Source of the DNA: Haloplanus sp. CK5-1
Lineage (GTDB): Archaea; Halobacteriota; Halobacteria; Halobacteriales; Haloferacaceae
Direction of reading: 5' to 3'
DNA length: 64,000 bases
Assembly (NCBI RefSeq): GCF_037201915.1
Contig: NZ_CP147505.1
Location: 2,294,001-2,358,000 of the forward strand
Below, piece by piece: positions 18,717 to 28,841 of this stretch (within the stretch, counting starts at the first letter, position 1; each line of letters begins with the position of its first letter). Below the pieces are notes generated by a model. That model made no database searches, had not been told where the DNA came from, and was given only the letters and a program-made list of their open reading frames with translations. A program made the position numbers and the translations under genes.

Positions 18717-20942
18717 ATGCTGGATCGGATAAAACTCGACCGGTTCGACCTGCGCCCGAAACTAATCATCGCGTTCGTGATCATTGCCGCGCTGGTCGCC
18801 GTGACCGGTGCGATCGGATACACCTCGGTTGCCACCGTTGACGAAGAGGCACACATCATTGCAGAAGATGGGCTGAAGATGGACGCGTCCGCAGAGATGA
18901 TCGTTGCCATCGAACAGCAACAGGGTGCGATACAGGCTGCCCAACTCGGTGAGGAAAACGCACAGCAACAATTCGAGGAGTCCACTCAACTATTCAACGA
19001 AGAGGCACAGCACCTCGAAGAGGCGGAGTTGAGCCCACAGCAAGAAGAGCAGTTCTCGACCCTCCAATCCCAACACGAGGAGTACAACACGCTCGGAACT
19101 GAATTTTTCGACGCGAGAGCCGCGGGTGAGACTGAACTCGCTGCACAGAAAGCCGACGAAATGGACTCTCTCCGTACCCAAATGGAAGAGGACGCACACG
19201 CCATCGAGCAATCGGCACAAGCAGACCTGGAATCCCAAGTCGAGATCGCCGATAGCACGACACAGACCGCACAACTGGAGATACTCGGGCTTACCATCGG
19301 TGCCTTTATTTTGGCCATCGTCATCGGCTTGTTCGTCGCCAGCCGCATTACCGCCCCTATCAAACAACTCTCCGCGGCCTCACAGGCCATGAGTGAGGGC
19401 GACCTTACCGCCGAAGTCGAAGACCACCTCGAAGACGACGAACTCGGCCGCATGAGCGATGCCTTCCAGGAAATGCAGGCCAATCTCCGAAATGTGTTCG
19501 ATGAAATCGACACCTTCAGCACCAACCTCTCCACCGGTGACGACGCCCTCCAGACCCGCGACCGCCAGACCGACTTCCCCGGCACCTACGGTGAGATCAT
19601 GACCAACCTCGATAACGGTGCCACCGAGATGGTCGGCGGCTTCGAGGAGATCCGTACCGCCAGCCAGAACCTCAAAAACGGGTCCCTCGATCAGGACATC
19701 GATATCAACCGCGCCGGTAACTATGGCGAGATTCTCACCGCCTTCGACGACGGCATGGGGGCGCTCTCGGGCAGCTTCGACGAAATCGCCACCGCGAGCG
19801 AGGACCTAAAAGAAGGACGCCTCGACCAGGCTCTCGACACCGACTATCCGGGCACGTACGGGTCTGTTCTGGCCGATATGGACGAGGGGATCGACCAGTT
19901 GAGCGCAAGCGTCGCGTCAGTACAGCAGATCGCAGACGACGTTGCAGAGTCGAGCGAGCAAACCACCGCCAGTGTCGAAGAGACCGAAACCGCAAGCGAC
20001 GAGATTGCGACCTCTGTCGAGGAGATTTCGGCCGGCGCGGAGGACCAGAGTGAGAGTCTCCAGGAAGTTGCTGGAGAAATGAACGATATGTCTGCCACGG
20101 TCGAAGAGATCGCCTCCTCAGCCGAAGAAGTCGCCGCGACCGCTTCGACAGCCGTCGAGCGCGGCGAAGCGGGCCGCGAGTCAGCAGCTGAGGCGTCTGA
20201 GGAACTTGCCTCGATCAAAGCGCAGGCTGGCGGGGCCGCCGAGCAGGTTCAAGAACTCGATGCGAAGATGAACGAAATCGGCGAGGTGGTGGAGCTGATC
20301 ACCGAGATTGCCGAGCAGACGAATATGCTCGCGCTGAACGCGTCGATCGAGGCAGCACGAGCCGGCGAAGCCGGCGAAGGGTTCGGTGTGGTCGCCAACG
20401 AGATCAAAGGACTTGCTGAGGAAGCCGCAGACGCGACGACGACCATCGAGGAGCGAATCGAAGATGTCCAGGAAACGACTGACTCGACGGTCGATGAAAT
20501 AGACGACATGCGAGCGACTGTGGAATCCGGGGCCGAGACGATCGAAGAGTCGGTCGAGATGTTCGACGATATTGCGAACGCAGTCCAGGAGGCCGAAGGC
20601 GGTATCCGGGAGATCAGTGACGCGACTGACGACCAGGCGGCTTCCTCGGAGGAAGTCGTCTCGATGGTGGATGAAGTTTCCAGCGTGAGTCAACAGACTG
20701 CCGCCGAAGCGAGTAACGTGTCTGCGGCGACTGAAGAGCAGGCTGCCTCACTGTCAGAGGCAGCGGACGCACTTCAGGAGATGGCAAGCCTCGCAGAGGA
20801 ACTGAACAGTCAGACAGAAGCATTCGACGTCGGAACGACGAGCAGCCACGCACAGGCACCCACCACTACCAGTCAGTCACCAGCGGTGAGCGACGGGGGC
20901 AACGTCAGTGAGACCGACCGAACGGGTGAGCAGTCCCAATGA
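18717..20942 (+). CDS. Halobacterial transducer (methyl-accepting chemotaxis protein)
   Basis: A 741-residue membrane receptor. TM1 (about 15-38, [20 protein letters not shown]) is followed by a helical sensory domain rich in Gln and Glu with few aromatic residues (four-helix-bundle type), then TM2 (about 190-210, [20 protein letters not shown]), HAMP domains and HAMP-like repeats (~210-400), and the signalling domain. The tip is [20 protein letters not shown], the universal contact site for CheA and CheW. The tail is Ser/Thr-rich. It should control flagellar switching via the Che system. The ATGA overlap at its stop begins a cheW-like stub, the usual htr-cheW order. Start [12 protein letters not shown] at 18717 was chosen because it directly precedes TM1. 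Confidence 0.92.
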   Translation: MLDRIKLDRFDLRPKLIIAFVIIAALVAVTGAIGYTSVATVDEEAHIIAEDGLKMDASAEMIVAIEQQQGAIQAAQLGEENAQQQFEESTQLFNEEAQHLEEAELSPQQEEQFSTLQSQHEEYNTLGTEFFDARAAGETELAAQKADEMDSLRTQMEEDAHAIEQSAQADLESQVEIADSTTQTAQLEILGLTIGAFILAIVIGLFVASRITAPIKQLSAASQAMSEGDLTAEVEDHLEDDELGRMSDAFQEMQANLRNVFDEIDTFSTNLSTGDDALQTRDRQTDFPGTYGEIMTNLDNGATEMVGGFEEIRTASQNLKNGSLDQDIDINRAGNYGEILTAFDDGMGALSGSFDEIATASEDLKEGRLDQALDTDYPGTYGSVLADMDEGIDQLSASVASVQQIADDVAESSEQTTASVEETETASDEIATSVEEISAGAEDQSESLQEVAGEMNDMSATVEEIASSAEEVAATASTAVERGEAGRESAAEASEELASIKAQAGGAAEQVQELDAKMNEIGEVVELITEIAEQTNMLALNASIEAARAGEAGEGFGVVANEIKGLAEEAADATTTIEERIEDVQETTDSTVDEIDDMRATVESGAETIEESVEMFDDIANAVQEAEGGIREISDATDDQAASSEEVVSMVDEVSSVSQQTAAEASNVSAATEEQAASLSEAADALQEMASLAEELNSQTEAFDVGTTSSHAQAPTTTSQSPAVSDGGNVSETDRTGEQSQ

Positions 20943-21001
20943 GTGAAATCCAACAGCCGGACACCGACACACAGGTGCTCGAATTCATCCTCGGTGAGGA
21001 A
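20939..21001 (+). pseudogene. 5' stub of a cheW gene
   Basis: Starting in the ATGA overlap with the transducer, the first 21 codons read [20 protein letters not shown], matching the opening of halobacterial CheW, where a segment like ETYCVDI should follow. Instead the frame passes into unrelated sequence and finally into the pterin dehydratase frame. The remaining ~110 codons of CheW are absent. A deletion joining cheW to another locus is the simplest explanation. Called from a short match, hence the moderate confidence. Confidence 0.5.
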
Positions 21002-21181
21002 AGCACATTGTTGATTCAGAGAGTGGCTTCGACAGCGTGTTCGAGTGTTTTTCATCCGGACTCCGGTAAGAGTTCTCAGCAGGGTTGGAACGCTCTGAGA
21101 TATCCGGTGAGATCGCTCTTCTGTAGCGTATTGGGACCGGAGAACGAACACACAAGTACCGGGCCCGTCGAACATATGGGC

Positions 21182-21535
21182 ATGGTATCATCACTTGCCG
21201 ACGAAGCATGTGAGGCCTGTACATCAGAGGACGAACCGCTCACAGAGGCAGAGTACGCCGAGTACCTAACTGAAATCGACGATGATGTCTGGGAAGTCGT
21301 TAATGACCATCATCTTGAGGCGGAGTATCCGTTCGAAGATTTCCGCGATGCACTTGAGTTCACCTACGAGATCGGGGAACTTGCTGAACAAGAGTGGCAT
21401 CACCCGGATATCTCGCTTCAATGGGGCGAGGTGCGAGTCGAAATGTGGACGCACAAAATCGACGGACTGCACAAGACCGACTTCGTAATGGCGGCGCGCA
21501 TGGATCGGATTCACGAAGAATACGCTCCAGAGTAG
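21182..21535 (+). CDS. 4a-hydroxytetrahydrobiopterin dehydratase (PCD/DCoH)
   Basis: A 117-residue protein. It has the pterin dehydratase pattern: [60 protein letters not shown] and [16 protein letters not shown]. The His-His-Pro motif and the later WTHKI-x-GL-x-x-xD are the active-site residues. It dehydrates the 4a-hydroxypterin formed by pterin-dependent hydroxylases. No hydroxylase is adjacent. The frame is open upstream through the cheW stub, but the domain begins here; an ATG two codons upstream (21176) is equally possible. Confidence 0.85.
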   Translation: MVSSLADEACEACTSEDEPLTEAEYAEYLTEIDDDVWEVVNDHHLEAEYPFEDFRDALEFTYEIGELAEQEWHHPDISLQWGEVRVEMWTHKIDGLHKTDFVMAARMDRIHEEYAPE

Positions 21536-21666
21536 CCTGCACCAATTACAAATACTCACGAGGCATGGTGGCGTAGAACGGTCATCACACCAGTGAGGAG
21601 GAACTCCGAAGCGGGAGCAGCCGAAGTTACCGTGTATAATCGCACGATCTCATGTCCGTTGGACGC

Positions 21667-22056
21667 TCACGCGTCGTAGGAGTGGCTTTCGAGCGTCTCC
21701 AGATCCACGGACTCCAACACTGCCTCATTGGTTGCTTTGAGAACTACGGGTGGGACGGTCGTCTCCGGGAGACGTTTGGCTTGCGTGGCTTCAAGCGCCT
21801 CGATCCACCGTCCGAGACAGAGACACCAGCGATCACCCGGGTCGAGCCCGGGAAACTCCAACTCCGGACGCGGCGTCACAAGGTCGTTGCCCTGTTCTTT
21901 ACTGAACGACAGAAATTCGTCGGTCATGACCGCACAAAGCTCGTGTCTGCCTCGATCGTTGGGATGAGTTCCACAGCAGCCACCGCGGGTGAAACCAGTC
22001 CTTGGATCAGTGCTACAGGTGGCAAGTTCCTCGCCAAGGACATTTCGTTCGGGCAT
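21667..22056 (-). CDS. DUF2237 family protein
   Basis: A 129-residue protein with the strongly conserved DUF2237 core: NVLGEELATCSTDPRTGFTR then GGCCGTHPNDRGRH, AVMTDEFLSFSKEQGNDLVT, FPGLDPGDRWCLCLGRWIEA and PPVVLKATNEAVLESV. Several invariant Cys and His residues suggest metal binding, but no activity is established. It starts at MPERNVLGEE (22056); a longer frame upstream overlaps the small zinc-ribbon gene and is a shadow. Confidence 0.88.
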   Translation of the reverse strand: MPERNVLGEELATCSTDPRTGFTRGGCCGTHPNDRGRHELCAVMTDEFLSFSKEQGNDLVTPRPELEFPGLDPGDRWCLCLGRWIEALEATQAKRLPETTVPPVVLKATNEAVLESVDLETLESHSYDA

Positions 22057-22117
22057 ACCGATAGAGCGTAATCCATCGTGAAAAGCCTCCCCGTCTATGA
22101 TTGTTTCTATGATCCAT

Positions 22118-22267
22118 CTAGCTAGAGGCGGATAGTCGAAATCCACAGTTTGGGCATTCGATCCGGTACTGGACACTATCAGAAGGAACGTTCCAATCGC
22201 CTTCGATAGGGATTTCGTGCCCACATGACGAACAGAAGAGGACTGCTTTCCGGTTAGGTCTGGTCAC
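22118..22267 (-). CDS. Tiny zinc-ribbon protein overlapping tfb
   Basis: A 49-codon gene starting with GTG at 22267 inside the stop of the TFB gene (GTGA overlap). It reads VTRPNRKAVLFCSSCGHEIP, then IEGDWNVPSDSVQYRIECPN and CGFRLSASS. Two CxxC pairs (CSSC and CPNC) make a zinc ribbon of the kind grouped as DUF8106 in haloarchaea. The overlap implies translational coupling to the transcription factor. Confidence 0.75.
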   Translation of the reverse strand: MTRPNRKAVLFCSSCGHEIPIEGDWNVPSDSVQYRIECPNCGFRLSASS

Positions 22268-23256
22268 CCGTTCGATACCTCGTCTGCCGCTTCGAGAATT
22301 TCTGTGTACCGATTCCGAATCGTGACCTTGCTGACGTTCGCGATTTCGGCCAGATCGTCCTGAATAACGTCCTGATGGGTGAGTTTGGCAGCCGCATACA
22401 GCGCTGCTGAGGCAATCCCGACAGGGTTTCGCCCACTGTGAACACCCGCTTCGACTGCGGCTTGAATCAGTTCCCGACTTCGACGTTCCGTTTCATCCGG
22501 ACACCCCAGCTCGGAAGCGAACCGAGCAATGTATGCTTCAGGATCCGTCGGAGCCATTTCTAGCTTCAACTCATCTGCCAGATAGCGATAGGCACGCTCG
22601 ATCTCGAGTTTATCGACACGACTCACAGCAGCAACTTCGTCGAGTGTCCGGGGTGCATTCTCCAGACGCGACCCGGCGTAGAGGGATGCTGTCGCCATTC
22701 CCTCGATCGACCGACCCCGGAGTATGTCCTTTTCCAGTGCCTGCCGATACAACACACTCGTCGTTTCCCTGATCGGATCGGGACATCCAAGCGCGGAGGC
22801 CATCCGGTTGATCTCCCCCAGCGCCTGCTTTAGATTCCGTTCCCGATTGTTTTTCGTCCGAAACCGCTCGTCCCATTTCCGGAGACGTCGCATTTTCTTT
22901 CGCTGACGAGACGAAAGCGACCGTCCATACGCGTCTTCGTCTCGCCAGTCGATAACCGTCGACAGGCCGCCATCGTGTAATTGCTGGGTTTGGGGGGCTC
23001 CGACCCGCGACTTGTCATTCTTTTCGCGCGAATCGAACGCACGCCATTCAGGTCCGCGGTCAATCTGATCTGATTCGATTACGCGACCACAGTCTTGACA
23101 GTGGGTTTCGGCTTGTGCCTCGTCGTGGACGATGCGTCCACTGCACTCCGGACACGTTTTGGCCGACAGGTCATTCTGCTCTTCTTCGGCCGTCTCACCG
23201 TGTTCCTCGGGAGAGCCTTCTTCACGAACCCTTGGCGTAGTAAATGACTCAGTCAC
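22264..23256 (-). CDS. tfb: Transcription initiation factor IIB
   Basis: A 330-residue TFB. Residues ~35-65 form the N-terminal zinc ribbon (CPECSGRIVHDEAQAETHCQ with a second CxxC, CQDC). The B-reader/linker follows (GPEWRAFDSREKNDKSRVGA), then two cyclin folds (about 135-225 and 230-325), including GRSIEGMATASLYAGSR and GRNPVGIASAALYAAAKLTH. The helix-turn-helix that reads the BRE is near the end (DLAEIANVSKVTIRNRYTEI). Haloarchaea have several TFBs with partly specialised roles; this copy lies in the accessory part and may direct a gene subset. The zinc-ribbon gene overlaps its stop. Confidence 0.95.
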   Translation of the reverse strand: MTESFTTPRVREEGSPEEHGETAEEEQNDLSAKTCPECSGRIVHDEAQAETHCQDCGRVIESDQIDRGPEWRAFDSREKNDKSRVGAPQTQQLHDGGLSTVIDWRDEDAYGRSLSSRQRKKMRRLRKWDERFRTKNNRERNLKQALGEINRMASALGCPDPIRETTSVLYRQALEKDILRGRSIEGMATASLYAGSRLENAPRTLDEVAAVSRVDKLEIERAYRYLADELKLEMAPTDPEAYIARFASELGCPDETERRSRELIQAAVEAGVHSGRNPVGIASAALYAAAKLTHQDVIQDDLAEIANVSKVTIRNRYTEILEAADEVSNG

Positions 23257-23585
23257 GTTCAGCTCCCCCCGTTAACAGAGCGGGAGCGTCGCTGCCGGCG
23301 GGGCAAGCGGATATCCCAACCCCGGTAACTCCGAAAAGTATCAGACGAACTGGGTATACCGACTCTGAGCGGAGGTCGGCTATCAGACTGCTTCCTGGAC
23401 TGACGAGCGGTGGATAATGATACCATATGCCGCTTTTGAGTCTGTGCGATGGTAAGTTTTTATATCGCAAAAATAGATTACCAATTTGAATACTCAGAAT
23501 CAGAGATTGAGAGATTATTCGTACAGATGGCTATCAAAGATAGTTATGAATCAAACTTATGAGCCCAGAGTCTCAACCTAAGTTC
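23257..23585. promoter_or_regulatory. Divergent promoter region between tfb and sufB
   Basis: About 330 bp with no gene. The half near sufB is AT-rich. A strong TATA-like tttttatatcgc lies at 23457-23468, too far from sufB for a leaderless start, so a 5' leader of roughly 90 nt is likely. Several ATs close to the ATG (aaagatagttatgaatc) could mark a second site. Confidence 0.45.
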
Positions 23586-25016
23586 ATGAGTTCAGAACAA
23601 GACCATCTTCAGGACACCGATACCGAAGCTCGCTTCGAGTTCAAGAAGGAGGAGAAGTCGGCCTTCGAGGCTGAGAAAGGGCTCACCGAGGAGACGATCC
23701 GCCTGATCTCGGAAGACAAAGACGAGCCCGAGTGGATGCTCCAGCGCCGGCTACGAGCGCTGAAGCAGTTCCAGGAGATGCCGATGCCAACCGACTGGCC
23801 CGGTCAGCCGGACCTGAGCGAGGTCGACATCGACGAAATCGTCCCCTACATTCGCCCGGACATCGAGACGCGCGGCGGCGCCGAGAACTGGGAAGACCTT
23901 CCCGAGGAGATTCAGGACACCTTCGACAAGCTGGGCATCCCCGAGGCCGAGAAGAACGCCCTCTCGGGCGTCGGCGCCCAGTACGAGTCCGAAATCGTCT
24001 ACCAGAACATGCAAGAGCGCTGGGAGGACAAGGGCGTCATCTTCTGTGACATGGACAAGGCCGTCCAAGAGCATGAAGATATCGTCAAGGAGTACTTCAT
24101 GACCAAGGCCGTGCCGCCCAGCGACAACAAGTTCGCGGCGCTCCACGGCGCGATCTGGTCGGGCGGCTCGTTCGTCTACGTCCCCGAGGACACGAACGTC
24201 GACATGCCTGTCCAGGCGTACTTCCGGATGAACTCCGAGGGGATGGGGCAGTTCGAGCACACCCTCATCGTCGCCGAGGAGAACTCCGAAGTGCACTATA
24301 TCGAGGGCTGTTCCGCGCCGAAGTACTCGGCGTTCAATCTCCACAGCGGCGGCGTCGAGGTGTTCGTCAAGGAGAACGCCCACGTCCAGTACTCGACGGT
24401 CCAGAACTGGTCGAAGAACACCTACAACCTCAACACCAAACGCGCCCTCGCCGAAAAGGACGCCACCATGGAGTGGGTGTCGGGGTCGATGGGCTCGAAA
24501 GCCACGATGTTGTACCCGTCGACCATCCTCAAGGGCCCCGGTGCGACGGACAACCACATCACCATCGCCATGGCTGGCGAAGGACAGAACATCGACACCG
24601 GCGCGAAGGTCTACCACAACGCGCCTGACACGAAGTCGACTATCGAGTCCAAGTCCATCTCGAAAGACGGCGGCCGCACGAACTATCGCGGGCTGGTCCA
24701 CATGGCCGACGGCGCCGAGAACTCCTCGACCAGCGTGGAGTGTGACGCCCTGATGTTCGACAACGAGTCGACGTCGGACACGATGCCGTACATGGAGATC
24801 CAGGAGAACAAGGTCGACGTCGCCCACGAGGCGACGGTCGGGAAGATCGGCGACGAGGACGTCTTCTACCTCGAATCACGTGGGCTGGACGACGACGACG
24901 CCAAGCAGATGATCGTCTCGGGGTTCATTGAGCCGCTCACGGAGGAACTGCCCATCGAGTACGCGGTCGAAATGAACCGGCTCATCGAAATCGAGATGGA
25001 GGGATCGCTCGGGTAG
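23586..25016 (+). CDS. sufB: Fe-S cluster assembly scaffold SufB
   Basis: A 476-residue SufB: RFEFKKEEKSAFEAEKGLTE at the front, then the beta-helix core with GGSFVYVPEDTNVDMPVQAY, EGCSAPKYSAFNLHSGGVEV (the conserved Cys), YSTVQNWSKNTYNLNTKRAL and HEATVGKIGDEDVFYLESRG with the conserved His and Glu. SufB normally works in a SufBC2D complex assembling [Fe-S] clusters. Here there is no sufC or sufD, so this is a stand-alone, probably second copy. I chose the internal ATG at 23586 because SufB proteins begin MSSEQDHL; an ATG nine codons upstream (23559) is also possible. Confidence 0.95.
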   Translation: MSSEQDHLQDTDTEARFEFKKEEKSAFEAEKGLTEETIRLISEDKDEPEWMLQRRLRALKQFQEMPMPTDWPGQPDLSEVDIDEIVPYIRPDIETRGGAENWEDLPEEIQDTFDKLGIPEAEKNALSGVGAQYESEIVYQNMQERWEDKGVIFCDMDKAVQEHEDIVKEYFMTKAVPPSDNKFAALHGAIWSGGSFVYVPEDTNVDMPVQAYFRMNSEGMGQFEHTLIVAEENSEVHYIEGCSAPKYSAFNLHSGGVEVFVKENAHVQYSTVQNWSKNTYNLNTKRALAEKDATMEWVSGSMGSKATMLYPSTILKGPGATDNHITIAMAGEGQNIDTGAKVYHNAPDTKSTIESKSISKDGGRTNYRGLVHMADGAENSSTSVECDALMFDNESTSDTMPYMEIQENKVDVAHEATVGKIGDEDVFYLESRGLDDDDAKQMIVSGFIEPLTEELPIEYAVEMNRLIEIEMEGSLG

Positions 25017-25032
25017 TGACCAAGTCGGCTGA

Positions 25033-25401
<369 letters not shown>

Positions 25402-25425
25402 CCCCCGAGAGGAGGTGCGCTGACG

Positions 25426-25812
25426 ATGATTCTGACATTACAGTGTTACCGGTGCGGGACCGACTACGAGTACGTTGGCACCTCGCCTCATCCAGGCCAG
25501 TGCCAGGCGTGTGGCTCGCCGTGTGTTCCCCCTGCAGGGGGTCTCAGCGTCCTCAACAGCGCTCACTGGGAGAGCGCAAACGGCCTCTCGAAAGTCTGGG
25601 TGTATGCGCTCGACGAACGAGATCGCCCGTTCGAATTCGAGGTCGCCGCACAGGGCAATCGTGGAAAGTTAGTGGCACTGAGAGTCGACGGTATATCAGT
25701 TGCTCCACAAGTAGACGAGACACTCGAAACGCTTCCCCCGGCAGTGAAAACCGAACTCGCTGACGCAGGAATTGAACGAGTAGATCCCAATACACCCAAA
25801 CAATCGAAGTGA
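25426..25812 (+). CDS. Zinc-ribbon protein of unknown function
   Basis: A 128-residue protein. Residues 7-33 form a zinc ribbon (CYRCG, then CQACGSPCVPP). The remainder is an uncharacterised alpha/beta domain (LSKVWVYALDERDRPFEFEV). A good Shine-Dalgarno (gaggaggtg) lies about 9 nt upstream, so translation starts within a transcript from the ferredoxin gene. Its place between the ferredoxin and a 2-oxoacid oxidoreductase subunit suggests a redox or assembly role, but I do not recognise it. Confidence 0.65.
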   Translation: MILTLQCYRCGTDYEYVGTSPHPGQCQACGSPCVPPAGGLSVLNSAHWESANGLSKVWVYALDERDRPFEFEVAAQGNRGKLVALRVDGISVAPQVDETLETLPPAVKTELADAGIERVDPNTPKQSK

Positions 25813-25908
25813 TGACAAGCAATCACTTGAGCGACTGGTGACCGGGAATGAGAAACAATACGCCGGCGAATCCGGCTGTCAAGATTGGGAGACAGAGAGG
25901 ATAACAAA

Positions 25909-26772
25909 ATGAGCTCAGACGTCAGATTCACCGACTTCAAATCCGACAAGCAGCCAACCTGGTGTCCCGGCTGCGGTGATTTCGGGACGATGAACGGGAT
26001 GATGAAAGCGCTCGCAAACACCGGCAATGACCCGGACAACACGTTCGTCGTCGCTGGTATCGGGTGCTCGGGGAAGATCGGCACCTACATGCACAGCTAC
26101 GCGCTCCACGGCGTTCACGGCCGCGCGCTCCCCGTCGGTATCGGTACGAAGTTGGCCAACCCGAACCTGGAGGTCATGGTCGCCGGTGGTGACGGTGACG
26201 GGTACTCCATCGGTGCGGGCCACTTCATCCACGCCGTCCGCCGCAACGTCGATATGAGCTACGTCGTCATGGATAACCGCATCTACGGGCTGACGAAAGG
26301 TCAAGCCTCGCCGACGTCGCGTGAGGACTTCGAGACGTCGACGACGCCCGATGGGCCGAAACAGCCGCCGGTCAACCCACTCGCGCTCGCGCTGGCTGCC
26401 GGCGGGACGTTCATTGCCCAGTCGTTCTCGTCGGACGCACAGCGCCACACCGAAATCGTCCAGCAGGCGGTCGAACACGACGGCTTCGGCTTCGTCAACG
26501 TCTATTCACCGTGTGTCACGTTCAACGACGTGGACACCTACGACTACTTCAGAGACTCCATCGTCGACCTACAAGAAAGCGACCACGACCCCACCGACCA
26601 CGACGATGCTAAAGATGCCATCCTCGACGCCGACAACGAGTATCAGGGCATCATTTACCGAGACGAGAACTCCATCCCCTGGGAACAGCGCGAAGGACTC
26701 ACAGAGAACATGGCCGACATTCCCGACGGCGCCCCGGACGACGCGATGGACCTCGTCCGGGAGTTCTACTGA
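25909..26772 (+). CDS. korB: 2-oxoacid:ferredoxin oxidoreductase, beta subunit
   Basis: A 287-residue TPP-binding beta subunit. It has the CxxC of the cluster-binding N-terminus (TWCPGCGDFGTMNGMMKALA), ALPVGIGTKLANPNLEVMVA, the TPP/Mg motif GDGDGYSIGAGHFIHAVRRN and MDNRIYGLTKGQASPTS. The enzyme oxidises pyruvate or 2-oxoglutarate to acyl-CoA and reduces ferredoxin. It is the only subunit here: no alpha/gamma gene adjoins, unlike the usual korAB pair, so it must pair with a distant alpha subunit or be a duplicate. The ferredoxin two genes upstream is the natural acceptor. Whether it prefers pyruvate (porB) or oxoglutarate cannot be told. Start MSSDVRFTDF at 25909. Confidence 0.9.
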   Translation: MSSDVRFTDFKSDKQPTWCPGCGDFGTMNGMMKALANTGNDPDNTFVVAGIGCSGKIGTYMHSYALHGVHGRALPVGIGTKLANPNLEVMVAGGDGDGYSIGAGHFIHAVRRNVDMSYVVMDNRIYGLTKGQASPTSREDFETSTTPDGPKQPPVNPLALALAAGGTFIAQSFSSDAQRHTEIVQQAVEHDGFGFVNVYSPCVTFNDVDTYDYFRDSIVDLQESDHDPTDHDDAKDAILDADNEYQGIIYRDENSIPWEQREGLTENMADIPDGAPDDAMDLVREFY

Positions 26773-27033
26773 GCGATGATAGATACTGACATGTCGGTTC
26801 ACCGTTCGCCCGCTGTCCCAGCCGGTGTCGTGTCGAACTATCGTGGATGCGCAGACGCTCTGATCAGCAGTGCAGGTGTTCTGAATCGCGTAGACGACGA
26901 CACTCCCCGATCCGGGATTTGCTGCCTTTCGTCTCGATAACATCATGCCAGACAACAGCACCTGCGAAGAGCACGTTCGGATCGGTTCATTGCGGTGCCA
27001 CCGGTAACGTCGGTCCCCTAAATCTCGCCTGTC

Positions 27034-27957
27034 TCACAGGAAGAGCGCAGGAATCGTATTCCGGAAGATATTGAGTGAGATGACGAACAGCAACGCGACG
27101 ACGAACCAGTTGAACTTCTCCTCGTCCACTTCGAGACGGCGAAGGTATGTTCCGAGCAGGAGGCCGACGATGGTGACGACCGCAATCACCGATCCGAGCC
27201 ACAGCCGATAGGATGTCAACAGGTCCGTGAACAGCGCCATCTGGAAGATTCGGACTGTGAATATGACGCCGAGGACCATCGAGAGGCCGCCGATGTACCG
27301 CTCGGTGTCTCGCTCGAACGTATGGAAGTACGCCGGGAGCAGTGGGCCGAGGTTCGCGACGGCCAGCAAGAACCCTTCGAGGAAACCAGCCGAACCAAGC
27401 GCGACTGGATTGTGGGATCGTTCGACCGTCACGAAGTCTTGGACGATCTGGAAGACAACGTAGCCAAAGATCACGAGCCCGATGAGGAATGGCACCACTG
27501 GACCCGTACTGAACTCCGCGAGAAACACGACGCCGAGCACGGACCCGACGATTGCCAGTAAGACGAGGAGCCATTCCGTACGGAGAAACGCGATCCCAGT
27601 GTCGGTCTCGCCGATCTGAAACATGTTTATCATCCACGGCGGGATGGTCAGGATGACCACGGCGAACGTCGGGTCGATCACCGACGCAAAGATCGGGGTC
27701 GTGATCAGGGCGTATCCGAACCCGACCATCCCCTTGACGATGCCCGCAACGATAGCGACCAGGACGAACAAGCCCAGCAATCCGATAGAAACATCGGATT
27801 GAATCCCTTTCCCCAAATTCTCGAAGCCGGGGAAGAAGACGACGGAGCTCGTCATGACGGCCGCCGTCGCGAGGACCATCATCACTTCACGATACTGCAG
27901 ATCGAGGAAGTTCGAAGCGAACTGTCCGATGTTTATATTTGACTCTGGCGGACTCAT
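27034..27957 (-). CDS. TSUP (TauE/SafE) family membrane permease
   Basis: A 307-residue protein with about eight membrane segments: LLGLFVLVAIVAGIVKGMVG then FGYALITTPIFA, the hallmark TSUP pattern, and a second half with GSAGFLEGFLLAVANLGPLL. TSUP proteins export or import sulfite, sulfonates, sulfoacetate or other small anions. The lone gene is convergent with the korB gene block and sits close to Fe-S genes, which would suit sulfur-compound transport, but the substrate is unproven. Confidence 0.85.
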   Translation of the reverse strand: MSPPESNINIGQFASNFLDLQYREVMMVLATAAVMTSSVVFFPGFENLGKGIQSDVSIGLLGLFVLVAIVAGIVKGMVGFGYALITTPIFASVIDPTFAVVILTIPPWMINMFQIGETDTGIAFLRTEWLLVLLAIVGSVLGVVFLAEFSTGPVVPFLIGLVIFGYVVFQIVQDFVTVERSHNPVALGSAGFLEGFLLAVANLGPLLPAYFHTFERDTERYIGGLSMVLGVIFTVRIFQMALFTDLLTSYRLWLGSVIAVVTIVGLLLGTYLRRLEVDEEKFNWFVVALLFVISLNIFRNTIPALFL

Positions 27958-28338
27958 TGGACGTATCGAGCGGACTGGAAGAGTCCTTCTCTCGCCGAAG
28001 GTTGGTGAACGCGACGTATTGCACTCACCATCACGGCGAGTTACGCGGCTACTCGGGTCACTATCAGAAGGGGGTATTTGCTAAATTCCGCTCGAACAGC
28101 TTCTCTGGAGTGATTTGGAACAGCGATTCGGTGTCATAGATTGCGGCAATTAGTGGAGAGTCGCCTGGTGATTTTCTAAGGGCTGAACTACGCGATCAAT
28201 CGCTCCACAACTGGGGCGAAACCGGTTGAACGAGGAGTCTCAGGGGACTCACCCGATGTACGAGGTCCTCACCAACAATCTACGCCACAAGAGCGACTTT
28301 CTTATCGCCCTCCAGATCAAGGGAACCCTACCCCGCGC
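27958..28338. other. Intergenic region, no gene seen
   Basis: About 380 bp between the TSUP gene and the DUF5783 gene. The short frames present use rare codons and match nothing I recognise. The left part should hold the TSUP promoter. Confidence 0.4.
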
Positions 28339-28659
28339 TTACTCTTCAAATCCGAAGATCTGGCGCAATTCATCTTCGATCCGGTCAACGAATTCAGTGA
28401 GAAGGGCATCAAAAGCCTCCTCGTCGCCGGGCAAGGTCTGTTTCCGCTCTTCAATATCGTCAGGTAAGGTGATACGGAATTGTCCATCGCCCTCGTAGAC
28501 CGGTTCACTCTCGTTGAGCACCTGCCGGTCGATAGCGCGGAGAATCTCTGAGTTAGCCTGCCCGTGGAGTTGCTGATACGCGTTCGAGTATGCCGTCTCC
28601 AGTTCTTCGAAGTAATGGACGTATTTGTCTTCGAATTTCTCCGGGTCGAATTCGGTCAT
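28339..28659 (-). CDS. DUF5783 family protein
   Basis: A 106-residue acidic soluble protein, MTEFDPEKFEDKYVHYFEEL then AYSNAYQQLHGQANSEILRA, AIDRQVLNESEPVYEGDGQF and a closing helix with DELRQIFGFEE. This is the haloarchaeal DUF5783 pattern. Function unknown. The upstream, basic 26 residues of the frame were excluded because the family begins at MTEFDP. Confidence 0.75.
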   Translation of the reverse strand: MTEFDPEKFEDKYVHYFEELETAYSNAYQQLHGQANSEILRAIDRQVLNESEPVYEGDGQFRITLPDDIEERKQTLPGDEEAFDALLTEFVDRIEDELRQIFGFEE

Positions 28660-28841
28660 CACTGGATCGACGGGCGGAAGAAATAAAAGATTCAGTGGCC
28701 GGACCTGGCAGGGATTACATCGCCTCCCCCCGGCCACTCGAGGGTCGGGGCACCAATTATACCGCTGCTGATGTCACTTTGGAACAAATCAAAAAATCAT
28801 GTTGATTCAGAGTTATACGGCCAGAGTCGAAACAGAGTGGT

